Below, in pieces: positions 1 through 6,571 of a stretch of 10,100 bases of DNA. Positions within the stretch are counted from its first letter, which is position 1, and each line of letters starts with the position of its first letter. The position numbers and the translations under genes are program-made. Under the pieces are notes generated by a model, which did not search any database, had not been told where the DNA came from, and saw nothing but the letters and a program-made list of their open reading frames with translations. This DNA comes from Chloroflexota bacterium (GTDB taxonomy: Bacteria; Chloroflexota; UBA6077; CF-72). The stretch spans positions 1 through 10,100 of the forward strand of contig JAFAWJ010000250.1 of the NCBI GenBank assembly GCA_019242065.1, read 5' to 3'.

Positions 1-80
1 ACCCTGGTCGCGGCGTGTCCCAACCCACTACGCGCGCGAAGCACACCAGCGGCGCATGCGCGGGCTCCCCCCACAAGAAG
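1..80. other. Window edge downstream of the CitE-like gene; no supported gene
   Basis: This 80-base stretch follows the last gene of the minus-strand operon. It holds a perfect 10-base palindrome, GCGCATGCGC at 52-61, but no run of T follows it on the minus strand, so it is not a convincing terminator. On the minus strand a strong ribosome-binding-like GGGGGGAG stands 7 bases before an ATG at 57. That frame closes after nine codons at 28-30, and a GTG at 28-26 overlaps the stop and stays open to the window edge. Either could be the beginning of a further operon gene, but too little sequence is visible to annotate one. Confidence 0.4.
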
Positions 81-941
81 CTACACAATACCGTGCAGCG
101 CCGCGTCCAACTCCAAGATGGCTTCGGCCCGACGGACCACGGCGATGTCCACGAAGTCACCATTCGGTAGCCGCAGCGCGCCGCTGCCGGTGGCTTCGGC
201 TGCGTTGGCCGCGGCGACCACCTCGCGCGCCTGCGCCACCTCCGCCGCCGACGGCGTGAACACCGCGTTGATGATCGGCACCTGCCGCGGGTGCAGCGCC
301 GAGCGCCCGGAGAAGCCCAGCGTGCGCGACTGTCGTGTCGTCAACTCCAGCCCCGCGTCGTCGTCCAGCCGTGTGTAGACCCCGTCCACCGGCGACCGCA
401 CTCCCGCCACGCGGGCCGCCAGCACCACGTGCGACCGCGCATGCAGCGTCTCCAGCGCCTCAGGACTGGCCAGACCACTCACGTCGCGCAGAAAATCCGC
501 CGAGCCAAACGCCAGGGTCAGCACATCCGGCGTCGCTGCCGCGATCTCGCGCGCATTCCACACACCCGCGGCGCTCTCGACATTACACACCAGCGGCACC
601 CCGCCGCCCGTCCATTCCGCGACCAACCCCACCGTCGCGGCCGACTCCACCTTCGGTATCCGCAGCCCGTCCAGCCCCGGGCCGAGGACGGCCTTCACGT
701 CGGCCTCCGCCAGACCCGTCTCGGGATGATTGACACGCACGAACAGCGCCGGCCCGCGCACGCCCGCGTGCGCGCGGACAGCCTCCGCCACCATCGCGCG
801 AGCCCGAAGCTTCTCACCCGCCGGCACCGCGTCCTCCAGGTCCAGAATCACCGCGTCGGCGCCGCCGGTAAAGACCCGCTCCAGTAACTTCGCATTGTTG
901 CCCGGTGCATACAGCCACGAGCGCAGCGGCGGCAGGCTCAT
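81..941 (-). CDS. CitE-like lyase of the HpcH/HpaI aldolase family
   Basis: This 286-residue protein is full length for CitE-type lyases (about 270-300). Members cleave C-C bonds in citryl-CoA, malyl-CoA, citramalyl-CoA and related thioesters using a divalent metal in a TIM barrel. Visible family motifs are RSWLYAPGNN (7-16), ILDLEDAVP (32-40), VRVN around Arg69, KVES (97-100), NVESAAGV with the likely metal ligand Glu122 (120-127), FGSADF with Asp149 (145-150) and GFSGRSALHP near the C-terminus (209-218), where Arg213 replaces the more usual Lys. The ATG at 941 overlaps the stop of the GlcG-like gene by four bases (ATGA), and GGGAGG lies 9 bases upstream, so this start is secure although the frame is open further 5'. 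A true citrate lyase is unlikely because no CitD or CitF genes are adjacent. A cytoplasmic malyl-, citramalyl- or hydroxyacyl-CoA lyase is more plausible. The substrate is unknown. Confidence 0.9.
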   Translation of the reverse strand: MSLPPLRSWLYAPGNNAKLLERVFTGGADAVILDLEDAVPAGEKLRARAMVAEAVRAHAGVRGPALFVRVNHPETGLAEADVKAVLGPGLDGLRIPKVESAATVGLVAEWTGGGVPLVCNVESAAGVWNAREIAAATPDVLTLAFGSADFLRDVSGLASPEALETLHARSHVVLAARVAGVRSPVDGVYTRLDDDAGLELTTRQSRTLGFSGRSALHPRQVPIINAVFTPSAAEVAQAREVVAAANAAEATGSGALRLPNGDFVDIAVVRRAEAILELDAALHGIV

Positions 942-1402
942 ACGCCGAAGCCTCCCGCTCGCGCACCCGCCTCGCTGCACGCCTGATCCTGCTCCGCCGA
1001 CCCGCCCGAGGCACCGACGGCGCCCACGACGTAGCCGTCCTGCACCAACGGGATCCCGCCCTTGCTGACGATAATGCTGCCCTGCGCCGCCGACACGAAG
1101 CTCATGTACACGTGCGGCCACTCGCGCCCAATATCGACCGCCGATGCGGTCGGCCGCCCTAGCCACGCGGCCAGCCGCGCCTTCTGCACGACGACTTCGC
1201 CGGCCAGGATCGACGCGCCGTCCATGCGCGCCATGGCCACCGGATGGCCCCCGATATCTACCACGGCCACCGCCAGCACCAGGCCGTTGCTCTCGGCCCA
1301 CGCCACGCCTCCCTCCACGACGCGTTGCGCCAGACGCAGAGCAATGCCGTTCGGCTGGCGTGACGGCGCTGCACGACCAATCTCATCGCGATCAATGCTC
1401 AT
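938..1402 (-). CDS. GlcG/HbpS family protein (DUF336)
   Basis: This 154-residue protein matches the GlcG/HbpS fold (PF03928), usually about 130-160 residues. Family landmarks are VAVVDIGGHPVAMARMDGA (45-63), an alpha helix with QKARLAAWLGRPT (73-85) and the C-terminal GGIPLVQDGYVVGAVGASGG (115-134) followed by EQDQACSEAG (137-146). Relatives include a glycolate-operon gene (glcG), the secreted haem-binding sensor HbpS and subunits found beside oxidoreductases or diol dehydratases. No signal peptide is visible, so it is probably cytoplasmic. I chose the ATG at 1402, two bases after the stop of the upstream ATPase, because a GGAGG lies 7 bases before it and the extra 14 upstream codons would lie inside the ATPase gene. 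Its stop overlaps the CitE-like start (ATGA), implying translational coupling. The family is confident; biochemical function, and whether haem is bound, are unknown. Confidence 0.88.
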   Translation of the reverse strand: MSIDRDEIGRAAPSRQPNGIALRLAQRVVEGGVAWAESNGLVLAVAVVDIGGHPVAMARMDGASILAGEVVVQKARLAAWLGRPTASAVDIGREWPHVYMSFVSAAQGSIIVSKGGIPLVQDGYVVGAVGASGGSAEQDQACSEAGARAGGFGV

Positions 1403-1404
1403 GC

Positions 1405-2391
1405 TCAGGCCTCCATCGGTGGCACCGCGTGACAGGCGACCCAACGGTCGGGCGCCTTCAGTTCGAGCGCTGGATACTCAGCAGTGCAGATGGGCATCGC
1501 CAGCGGGCAACGCGGATGATAGTGGCATCCGGACGGTCGCTGCACCGCGCTCGGAATCTCGCCCAGCGGCGTGCTCCGCGATCGCCGCTGGCGCGGGTCG
1601 GGTCGCGGAATGGCACTCAACAGCGCGCGCGTGTAGGGATGCAGCGGCTGCTGCTCGATGTCGGTTTTGGGTCCCACCTCGACCAGTTTGCCCAGATACA
1701 TCACCGCCACGCGCTCGCACAGGTACGAGACGATGCTGAGGTCGTGGCTGATGAACACGAGCGTCAGCCCGAGGCGAGTCCGCAAATCTGCCAGCAGGTT
1801 GATCACCTGCGCCCGAATGCTGACGTCCAGGCTGGCGGTTGGCTCGTCGGCGACGATGAAGTCCGGTTCCAGCGCCAGGGCGCGCGCGATGCCGACGCGC
1901 TGCAGTTGTCCGCCGCTGACTTCGTGCGGGTAGCGCGAGGCAAAGGCAACGGGCAAGCCGACGAGCTCCAACAGCTCTCGTGTTCGCTCAGACCGAGACC
2001 GTACGTCGCCAATGCCGTGAATGCGCAGTGGCTCAGCGATGATGTCGCCCAGCCGTTTACGACGATTGACCGCCGAATACGGATTCTGAAAGATCATCTG
2101 CATGCGCCGCCGCAGCATCCGCAACCTGTCGCCGTGGGCGCCGGTGACATCGTTACCTTCGAAATAGATCTGGCCGCCGGTGGGAGGATAGAGCTGCAGC
2201 ATGGTGCGGCCGAGCGTCGTTTTGCCGGATCCACTCTCACCGATCAGTCCCACCACCTCGCCGCGCCCGATCGAAAGGTCCACGCCGTCCACCGCGTACA
2301 CCACACGTTTGGGCTGAAACGGACGAAAGCCGCCGCCGCGAACCGGGAAATGCTGGCTCAAGCCTTCCACGCGGACCAGCGGCATCGTCAT
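1405..2391 (-). CDS. Peptide-type ABC importer ATP-binding protein, DppF/OppF-like
   Basis: This 328-residue cytoplasmic ATPase powers the importer and is the normal length for OppF/DppF. All catalytic elements are present: Walker A GESGSGKTT (51-59), Q-loop Gln102, an intact VSGGQLQR signature (158-165), Walker B FIVADEPT (178-185) and switch His216. The C-terminal oligopeptide-transporter extension is also intact (HPYTRALLSAIP at 251-262) and ends in four Cys: 289, 295, 302 and 320. The N-terminus carries a short insertion between the first strand and YAVDGVDL, as expected for OppF. Its ATG overlaps the upstream ATPase stop by four bases (ATGA) and has no Shine-Dalgarno sequence, so initiation is probably by coupling; Met3 is an alternative start. 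It should pair with the DppD-like subunit encoded immediately upstream. Confidence 0.95.
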   Translation of the reverse strand: MTMPLVRVEGLSQHFPVRGGGFRPFQPKRVVYAVDGVDLSIGRGEVVGLIGESGSGKTTLGRTMLQLYPPTGGQIYFEGNDVTGAHGDRLRMLRRRMQMIFQNPYSAVNRRKRLGDIIAEPLRIHGIGDVRSRSERTRELLELVGLPVAFASRYPHEVSGGQLQRVGIARALALEPDFIVADEPTASLDVSIRAQVINLLADLRTRLGLTLVFISHDLSIVSYLCERVAVMYLGKLVEVGPKTDIEQQPLHPYTRALLSAIPRPDPRQRRSRSTPLGEIPSAVQRPSGCHYHPRCPLAMPICTAEYPALELKAPDRWVACHAVPPMEA

Positions 2392-3392
2392 GCGTACAGG
2401 TGGCAGGCGGCGTGCTGGTCGGGTGTCCCCGTCGGGAACAACGTCGGCACGACGCTATCACACACCGCGCCAATGTACTGCGCGCAACGCGGAGCGAACG
2501 CGCAGCCAGGCGGGGGCGTAACCAGGTCTGGCACGCCACCGGCAATCGCCTCCAGTCGCTGGCCGGAGGCTGGAAAGCGGGGCAGCGCCCGCAACAACTG
2601 TCGCGTATACGGGTGTTTGGGCGCTTCGAACACCGAGTAGACGTCGCCGTCCTCTACCAGCCGGCCTGCATACATCACCAGCACGCGCTCGCAGAGATCC
2701 GCCACCAGCGCCAGATTGTGGGTGACCAGGATCAGCGCCAGGCCCAGCTCCTGACGCAGATCGCGCACCAGCTGGAGGACCTGGGCTTCGATGGTGACGT
2801 CCAGGCTGGTGGTCGGTTCGTCGGCCAGCAACAGCGACGGTGCGCCGGACAGGCAGGCGGCCGCGATCATCATCCGCTGCAACTGGCCCTGGCTGAAATT
2901 GAACGCGTATCCGTTCAGTTTGCCCGTCGCGTCGACGCCGACCCGCGCAAGCATGCGCACAATCTCGCGGTCGTAGCCGTCAGGTGGCGGCGTGGCGCGG
3001 TGCAGACGCAGCAGGCGACGCAATTGTTCGCCGACGGTCAGCGATGGATTGAAGGCGTTGACAGGATCCTGGAGGATCAGGCTGATCTGCCCGCCGCGTA
3101 TGCCCCGTAGCTCCGGTTCGCGAAGCGTTCGGAGGTCGCGGCCGCGAAAAAGGACTTCGCCGTTGACCACCCTACCGGGTGGGTTGACGAGCCCCAGTAA
3201 CGAGCGCAGAACGGTGCTTTTGCCCGATCCGCTCTCGCCAACCAGGCCGACCGCTTCGCCAGGCGCGACACGAAATGAGAGGTCCTCGACGGCGTGCACC
3301 AGCCCGTGCTCCGTCGCGAAGCGCGTGGTGAGGCCGCGCACCTCCAGCAGAGAATCCGACTCAGGACCGCTCTGCACGCGGATCCAGCGCAT
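2388..3392 (-). CDS. Peptide-type ABC importer ATP-binding protein, DppD/OppD-like
   Basis: This is a 334-residue ATPase if it starts at the ATG at 3392, which overlaps the upstream permease gene by 32 bases. A GTG at 3377 would give 329 residues and an overlap of 17; neither has a good ribosome-binding site. Walker A GESGSGKS (52-59), Q-loop Gln108, Walker B LLLADEPT (187-194) and switch His225 (VTHN) are intact. The ABC signature reads FSQGQLQR (166-173), so the second position of the usual SGGQ/SGGM is Gln instead of Gly. The oligopeptide-family C-terminal extension follows (HPYTRQLLRALP) with four Cys at about 297, 303, 311 and 330. It lies between the permeases and the DppF-like ATPase, the canonical order. 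The altered signature suggests an asymmetric pair of ATP sites, which is inference. Confidence 0.93.
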   Translation of the reverse strand: MRWIRVQSGPESDSLLEVRGLTTRFATEHGLVHAVEDLSFRVAPGEAVGLVGESGSGKSTVLRSLLGLVNPPGRVVNGEVLFRGRDLRTLREPELRGIRGGQISLILQDPVNAFNPSLTVGEQLRRLLRLHRATPPPDGYDREIVRMLARVGVDATGKLNGYAFNFSQGQLQRMMIAAACLSGAPSLLLADEPTTSLDVTIEAQVLQLVRDLRQELGLALILVTHNLALVADLCERVLVMYAGRLVEDGDVYSVFEAPKHPYTRQLLRALPRFPASGQRLEAIAGGVPDLVTPPPGCAFAPRCAQYIGAVCDSVVPTLFPTGTPDQHAACHLYA

Positions 3393-4302
3393 CCCGCAGC
3401 GCGTCGCCAACCAGGTTGAAGGAGAGGACAGCCAAGGCAATCCCGACTGACGGAAACACCACCAGCCACCACGCGCCACCGATGACAAAGCGGCGCGCGT
3501 CGGCGAGCATGTTCCCCCAGCTGGAGTCCGGTGGTTGCACGCCGAGTCCGAGGAACGACACCGCCGCCTCGGCCGCGATGGCGATCGCCAGCGAAAAAGC
3601 CGCCTGCACGATCAGCGGCGCTTGAATGTTCGGCAGCAAGTTGCCGAACAGCAGGTCGCGCCCGCCGGCGCCAAAGGAGCGTGCGGCCAGAATGTAGTCC
3701 TCACGCATCTCGGCCAGCACACTGGCGCGCGCCACACGCGCGAAGACGGGGATGCTGACCAGTCCGATCGCTACCCCCACCACGGCGATGCTGCTCAGTC
3801 CAATCGGTCCGATCTGGACGGAGCGCGTCTGCAGGATGCCCGCCAGGACGGGTACGAGCACCAGCAAGGGAAACGCGAGCACCACGTCCATGGCTCGCAT
3901 TCCCAGCGTGTCCCAGGCGCCACCAGCTCGCATTCCGGCCAGCATGCCAATCAGCGTGCCGACCACCAGGCCGAGCACCACTGCACCCAGCCCGACGAAC
4001 AGCGAGACGCGAGTGCCGAAGAGAAAGCGGCTCAACTCGTCGCGGCCCAGGCTTTCGGTGCCCATCAGGTGCTGAGCACTCGGCGGCTGCAAACGCGCTG
4101 GCGACGGGGCCGCCGGATCGTACGGCGCGAGCGCTGGGCCAATGACCGCGATGAGCAGTAAAAGGACAACGCCAAACAAACCGGCAACCGATAAGGGCCG
4201 TCGCACCAGTCGCGACATGACCTCCAGCCAGTGACCACGTGTGGGCTGCTCAGCAGCACCCGCAGCCGACGAGAGACCAACGTCAGCCCTGACCTGACTC
4301 AT
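3361..4302 (-). CDS. Peptide-type ABC importer permease, DppC/OppC-like
   Basis: This 313-residue integral membrane protein forms half of the translocation channel. After a polar, cytoplasmic N-terminal stretch of about 35 residues there is a first membrane helix (about 38-60) and a periplasmic-type loop with the DppC-characteristic HLMGTESLGRDELSR (78-92). The remaining helices follow. The EAA coupling loop that contacts the ATPases is YILAARSFGAGGRDLLFGNL (203-222), and FLGLGVQPPDSSWGNML (250-266) and the C-terminal NLVGDALRDALDPR are typical of the family. The ATG at 4302 overlaps the DppB-like gene by 20 bases. A farther ATG at 4344 would add 14 residues and a longer overlap and is less likely. 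No Shine-Dalgarno sequence is visible, consistent with translation coupled to the upstream gene. Confidence 0.95.
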   Translation of the reverse strand: MSQVRADVGLSSAAGAAEQPTRGHWLEVMSRLVRRPLSVAGLFGVVLLLLIAVIGPALAPYDPAAPSPARLQPPSAQHLMGTESLGRDELSRFLFGTRVSLFVGLGAVVLGLVVGTLIGMLAGMRAGGAWDTLGMRAMDVVLAFPLLVLVPVLAGILQTRSVQIGPIGLSSIAVVGVAIGLVSIPVFARVARASVLAEMREDYILAARSFGAGGRDLLFGNLLPNIQAPLIVQAAFSLAIAIAAEAAVSFLGLGVQPPDSSWGNMLADARRFVIGGAWWLVVFPSVGIALAVLSFNLVGDALRDALDPRAERS

Positions 4303-5248
4303 AGCCCGTGCGAATGCGGGGGTTGACCACCCCATACAACACATCGACGATCAGATTGATCAGCACGAACACCGTGGCGATGAACAGCATCACGCCGATG
4401 GTGACCGGGTAATCACGTGAGGCGAAGGATTCGACCAGCAGCCGCCCCAGTCCGGCCACGCCGAAGACACTCTCCACCACCACCGACCCGCCGAGCAGAA
4501 AACCAGCGATGATGCCCAGCACGGTCAGGACCGGCAGCAGCGCGTTGCGCAGTGCGTCGTGCCACATCAGCTCGCGCTCAGAGACGCCGAACGCGCGCGC
4601 AGCGGTGATGTACTCCTGGTTCACCACCTCCAGCATGCTGGAGCGCGTCAAGCGGGCGACGATGCCAACCTGGGCCAGTGCCAGCGCCAGCGCGGGCAGC
4701 GCCGTCGTCTTCAAACTGCCCAACGGATCATCTCCGAGTGGCACGAAACCCTCGTAGGGCATGATGCCCGGGAAATACCAACCGAACACCAGAACCAGCA
4801 GAATGCCGATCACGAAATTGGGGACGGAGATTCCGAACAGCGAGACGACCCTGACCGCCTGGTCCAGCGAGCGGTCCTTGTGCAGCGCCGACACGATCCC
4901 GAGCGGCACGCCGATGACGACGATCAGCACGAGCGCGGTCAGGGCGATCTGGGCGGTGATCGGCAGGCGCTGACCGATCAACGTCGTCACGGGTTGGCGG
5001 CTGGAGTACGACACCCCCAGGTCGCCGTGCAGCACGCGATCCGCCCAGGCCAGGTACTGCATGGGCAGTGGTTGATCGAGCGCCATCTCGTGACGCAGCG
5101 CCTGGATGGTCTCGGGCGTGGCGTTGAGTCCCGCCTGGAGCTGGGCGGGATCGCCGGGTGCCAGTCGCAGGAGCCCAAAGGCAACGATCGAAACGCACAC
5201 CAGGACTGGCACCGCCAGCGCCAGCCGCCCGACAATCAGCCGCAGCAT
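4283..5248 (-). CDS. Peptide-type ABC importer permease, DppB/OppB-like
   Basis: This 321-residue inner-membrane permease has the normal family length. It opens with the first membrane helix (about 9-29) followed by RLAPGDPA, a hallmark of DppB. It continues with a large external loop holding GDLGVSYSSRQPV (75-87), then helices at about 100-122, 135-158 and 183-200. The cytoplasmic EAA loop is EYITAARAFGVSERELMWHD (212-231). ESVFGVAGLGRLLVES (259-274) and DVLYGVVNPRIR (302-313) close the protein and are strongly conserved in the family. The ATG lies one base after the TAA of the 93-residue gene and has no Shine-Dalgarno sequence. With the DppC-like subunit it should form the heterodimeric channel. 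Peptides are the default substrate class, but nickel, sugar and opine importers share this architecture. Confidence 0.95.
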   Translation of the reverse strand: MLRLIVGRLALAVPVLVCVSIVAFGLLRLAPGDPAQLQAGLNATPETIQALRHEMALDQPLPMQYLAWADRVLHGDLGVSYSSRQPVTTLIGQRLPITAQIALTALVLIVVIGVPLGIVSALHKDRSLDQAVRVVSLFGISVPNFVIGILLVLVFGWYFPGIMPYEGFVPLGDDPLGSLKTTALPALALALAQVGIVARLTRSSMLEVVNQEYITAARAFGVSERELMWHDALRNALLPVLTVLGIIAGFLLGGSVVVESVFGVAGLGRLLVESFASRDYPVTIGVMLFIATVFVLINLIVDVLYGVVNPRIRTGYESGQG

Positions 5249-5249
5249 C

Positions 5250-5531
5250 TTACGCGGGCTGGAAAGGTGGGGCCGGACTATCCGCCTCGGCCGTCATCGG
5301 TGCCAGGATGCGTGCGATCAGCGCATCGCGCTCGGCCAGCTGCTGCGCCCGTTCGTCGTCAGTGAATTCGTATGCGTCGATCACAGCGCGGTCCAGTCCG
5401 CCCGAGCGCTCCAGTACGCGCTCCAGCGTCCGCAGCCGGTCCCGCAGCACGTACACCTCGGCGGCGAGCTCCATCACCACGCCCAGTACCCGATCCACGT
5501 TCGGATCTGGATAGAAGCTCAGGTCCGGCAC
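5250..5531 (-). CDS. Small helical protein of unknown function (93 aa)
   Basis: I do not assign this protein to a characterised family. It begins with a GTG whose G is also the last base of the upstream TAG (TAGTG). A GAGG stands 7 bases before it, and it ends one base before the DppB-like start, so it is well embedded in the operon. The protein is soluble and acidic, with no signal or membrane segment. After a short N-terminal stretch (PDLSFYPDPN) comes a long predicted helix (about 11-44) with regularly spaced Leu/Val and alternating Arg/Glu, suited to a coiled coil. A second charged helix follows (about 57-80) and then a Pro-rich tail. Its position directly after the methyltransferase suggests a partner or regulatory subunit of that enzyme, which is inference from context. 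Confidence 0.8.
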   Translation of the reverse strand: MPDLSFYPDPNVDRVLGVVMELAAEVYVLRDRLRTLERVLERSGGLDRAVIDAYEFTDDERAQQLAERDALIARILAPMTAEADSPAPPFQPA

Positions 5532-6571
5532 TACCCGGCCTCGTGTTTCGTTGCGCGCGTCACGACCCAGGGGAAGTGCCAGTCAGTCCGCTCGGGCCAC
5601 GTCCCGTCCGCTCGCAAACCATCGCCGCGCTCGTCGAACGGCAGCACCTCGGGCGCAGTAAACCCAACCTCCGACAGCAGGCGTGGCACGTCGGTGCGGA
5701 ACAGGTGCGGCAGGTACGGTTCGTTGTTGCGCGCCCCGTGGCCTTCCATCACCAGGTCCAGAAACTGGTCGCCGGTGCGAGCGAAGTCGAGAATGGCCAC
5801 CACACCACCCGGTCGCAACACACGCAGTGTTTCGGTCAGCACCTCACGCAGCACGGGCATCGGCAGCTCGTGTACCAGCATAGTCGCCGTCACCAGGTCG
5901 AACGACGCGTCGTCAAAGCCCGTGGCTTCGACGCGTCGCTGAGAGAAGGCGATCGGTTTGCCCAGGCGCTCGGCCTGCTGGTGCGCGAGCTTCAGATTGG
6001 GCGCCGAGAGGTCGATGCCGACCACGCGCGCCTCCGGAAACGCGTCGACGAACGGACGTGTGCTCTTGCCAAAGCCACACCCCAGATCGAGGATGTCGCG
6101 ATACGGCCGCGGTGGGATCGCCGTTTCGACGAAGAGTCGGTGAAATTGGTAGTCGTCGTTTTCGCCGAGCATGACGATCTTGGCGCCGACTTCGTAAACG
6201 AACGCGTTGGCGACGCCCGACCACACGCCACCGGGCTGAATATGGAACTCTGTTTCAGCGTAATATTCCGGCAGCTCCAGACCTGGATCCAGGTGCAGGG
6301 ACCCGAGCGGATGTTCCGGCGGCGAGTCGAGCTCCCACTCGAGTTCGGCCGCGTGTGGCCGGATCATACCTTCGAGCCGCCGCCACATCATCTTCTGCGT
6401 ATTGCGCTCCAGCCACCCAAACAGCGCATATCCAGGCAAGGATTCCACGGCACCGGGTGCGGTGTACTGGTCGTGAAGGTCCGGGTAGACGACGGTTGCG
6501 AAGTACCGCTTCATGCCCAGCACGAAATCCAGATACGCGCGGTCCTCGCCGACCGGAACCGGGGAGCCCAT
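5531..6571 (-). CDS. Class I SAM-dependent methyltransferase with an extra N-terminal domain
   Basis: This 346-residue protein has a C-terminal Rossmann-type methyltransferase domain beginning near residue 155. Motif I is ILDLGCGFGKS (160-170), the acidic residue that normally binds the SAM ribose is Asp187 in VVGIDLSAP, and the acidic strand FDLVTATMLVHELP (224-237) and the LRPGG loop (252-256) follow in order. The first 150 residues are not part of the standard fold; they are rich in aromatic residues and carry conspicuous stretches such as HIQPGGVWSG (110-119) and YEVGAKIVMLGENDD (126-140), which may form the acceptor site or a dimer interface. No signal peptide is visible, so it is presumably cytoplasmic. 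The ATG shares a base with the stop of the binding-protein gene (TGATG), with no Shine-Dalgarno sequence. The acceptor is unknown; a small carboxylate, amine or the imported compound are all possible. Confidence 0.9.
   Translation of the reverse strand: MGSPVPVGEDRAYLDFVLGMKRYFATVVYPDLHDQYTAPGAVESLPGYALFGWLERNTQKMMWRRLEGMIRPHAAELEWELDSPPEHPLGSLHLDPGLELPEYYAETEFHIQPGGVWSGVANAFVYEVGAKIVMLGENDDYQFHRLFVETAIPPRPYRDILDLGCGFGKSTRPFVDAFPEARVVGIDLSAPNLKLAHQQAERLGKPIAFSQRRVEATGFDDASFDLVTATMLVHELPMPVLREVLTETLRVLRPGGVVAILDFARTGDQFLDLVMEGHGARNNEPYLPHLFRTDVPRLLSEVGFTAPEVLPFDERGDGLRADGTWPERTDWHFPWVVTRATKHEAG

Noticed and set aside
52..61. Palindrome GCGCATGCGC as an operon terminator
   Set aside because: The stem is only five base pairs with no loop and no following T-run on the minus strand.
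942..1301. N-terminal extension of the CitE-like protein to an upstream ATG at 1301
   Set aside because: The extra 120 residues are Arg/Gly-rich out-of-frame translation of the GlcG-like gene. The ATG at 941 has a good ribosome-binding site and begins with the conserved family N-terminus.
1144..2640. Long plus-strand frame of 498 codons antisense to both ATPase genes
   Set aside because: It is a high-GC shadow. The opposite strand has intact Walker, signature and switch motifs, and the antisense translation is low-complexity with no recognisable domain.
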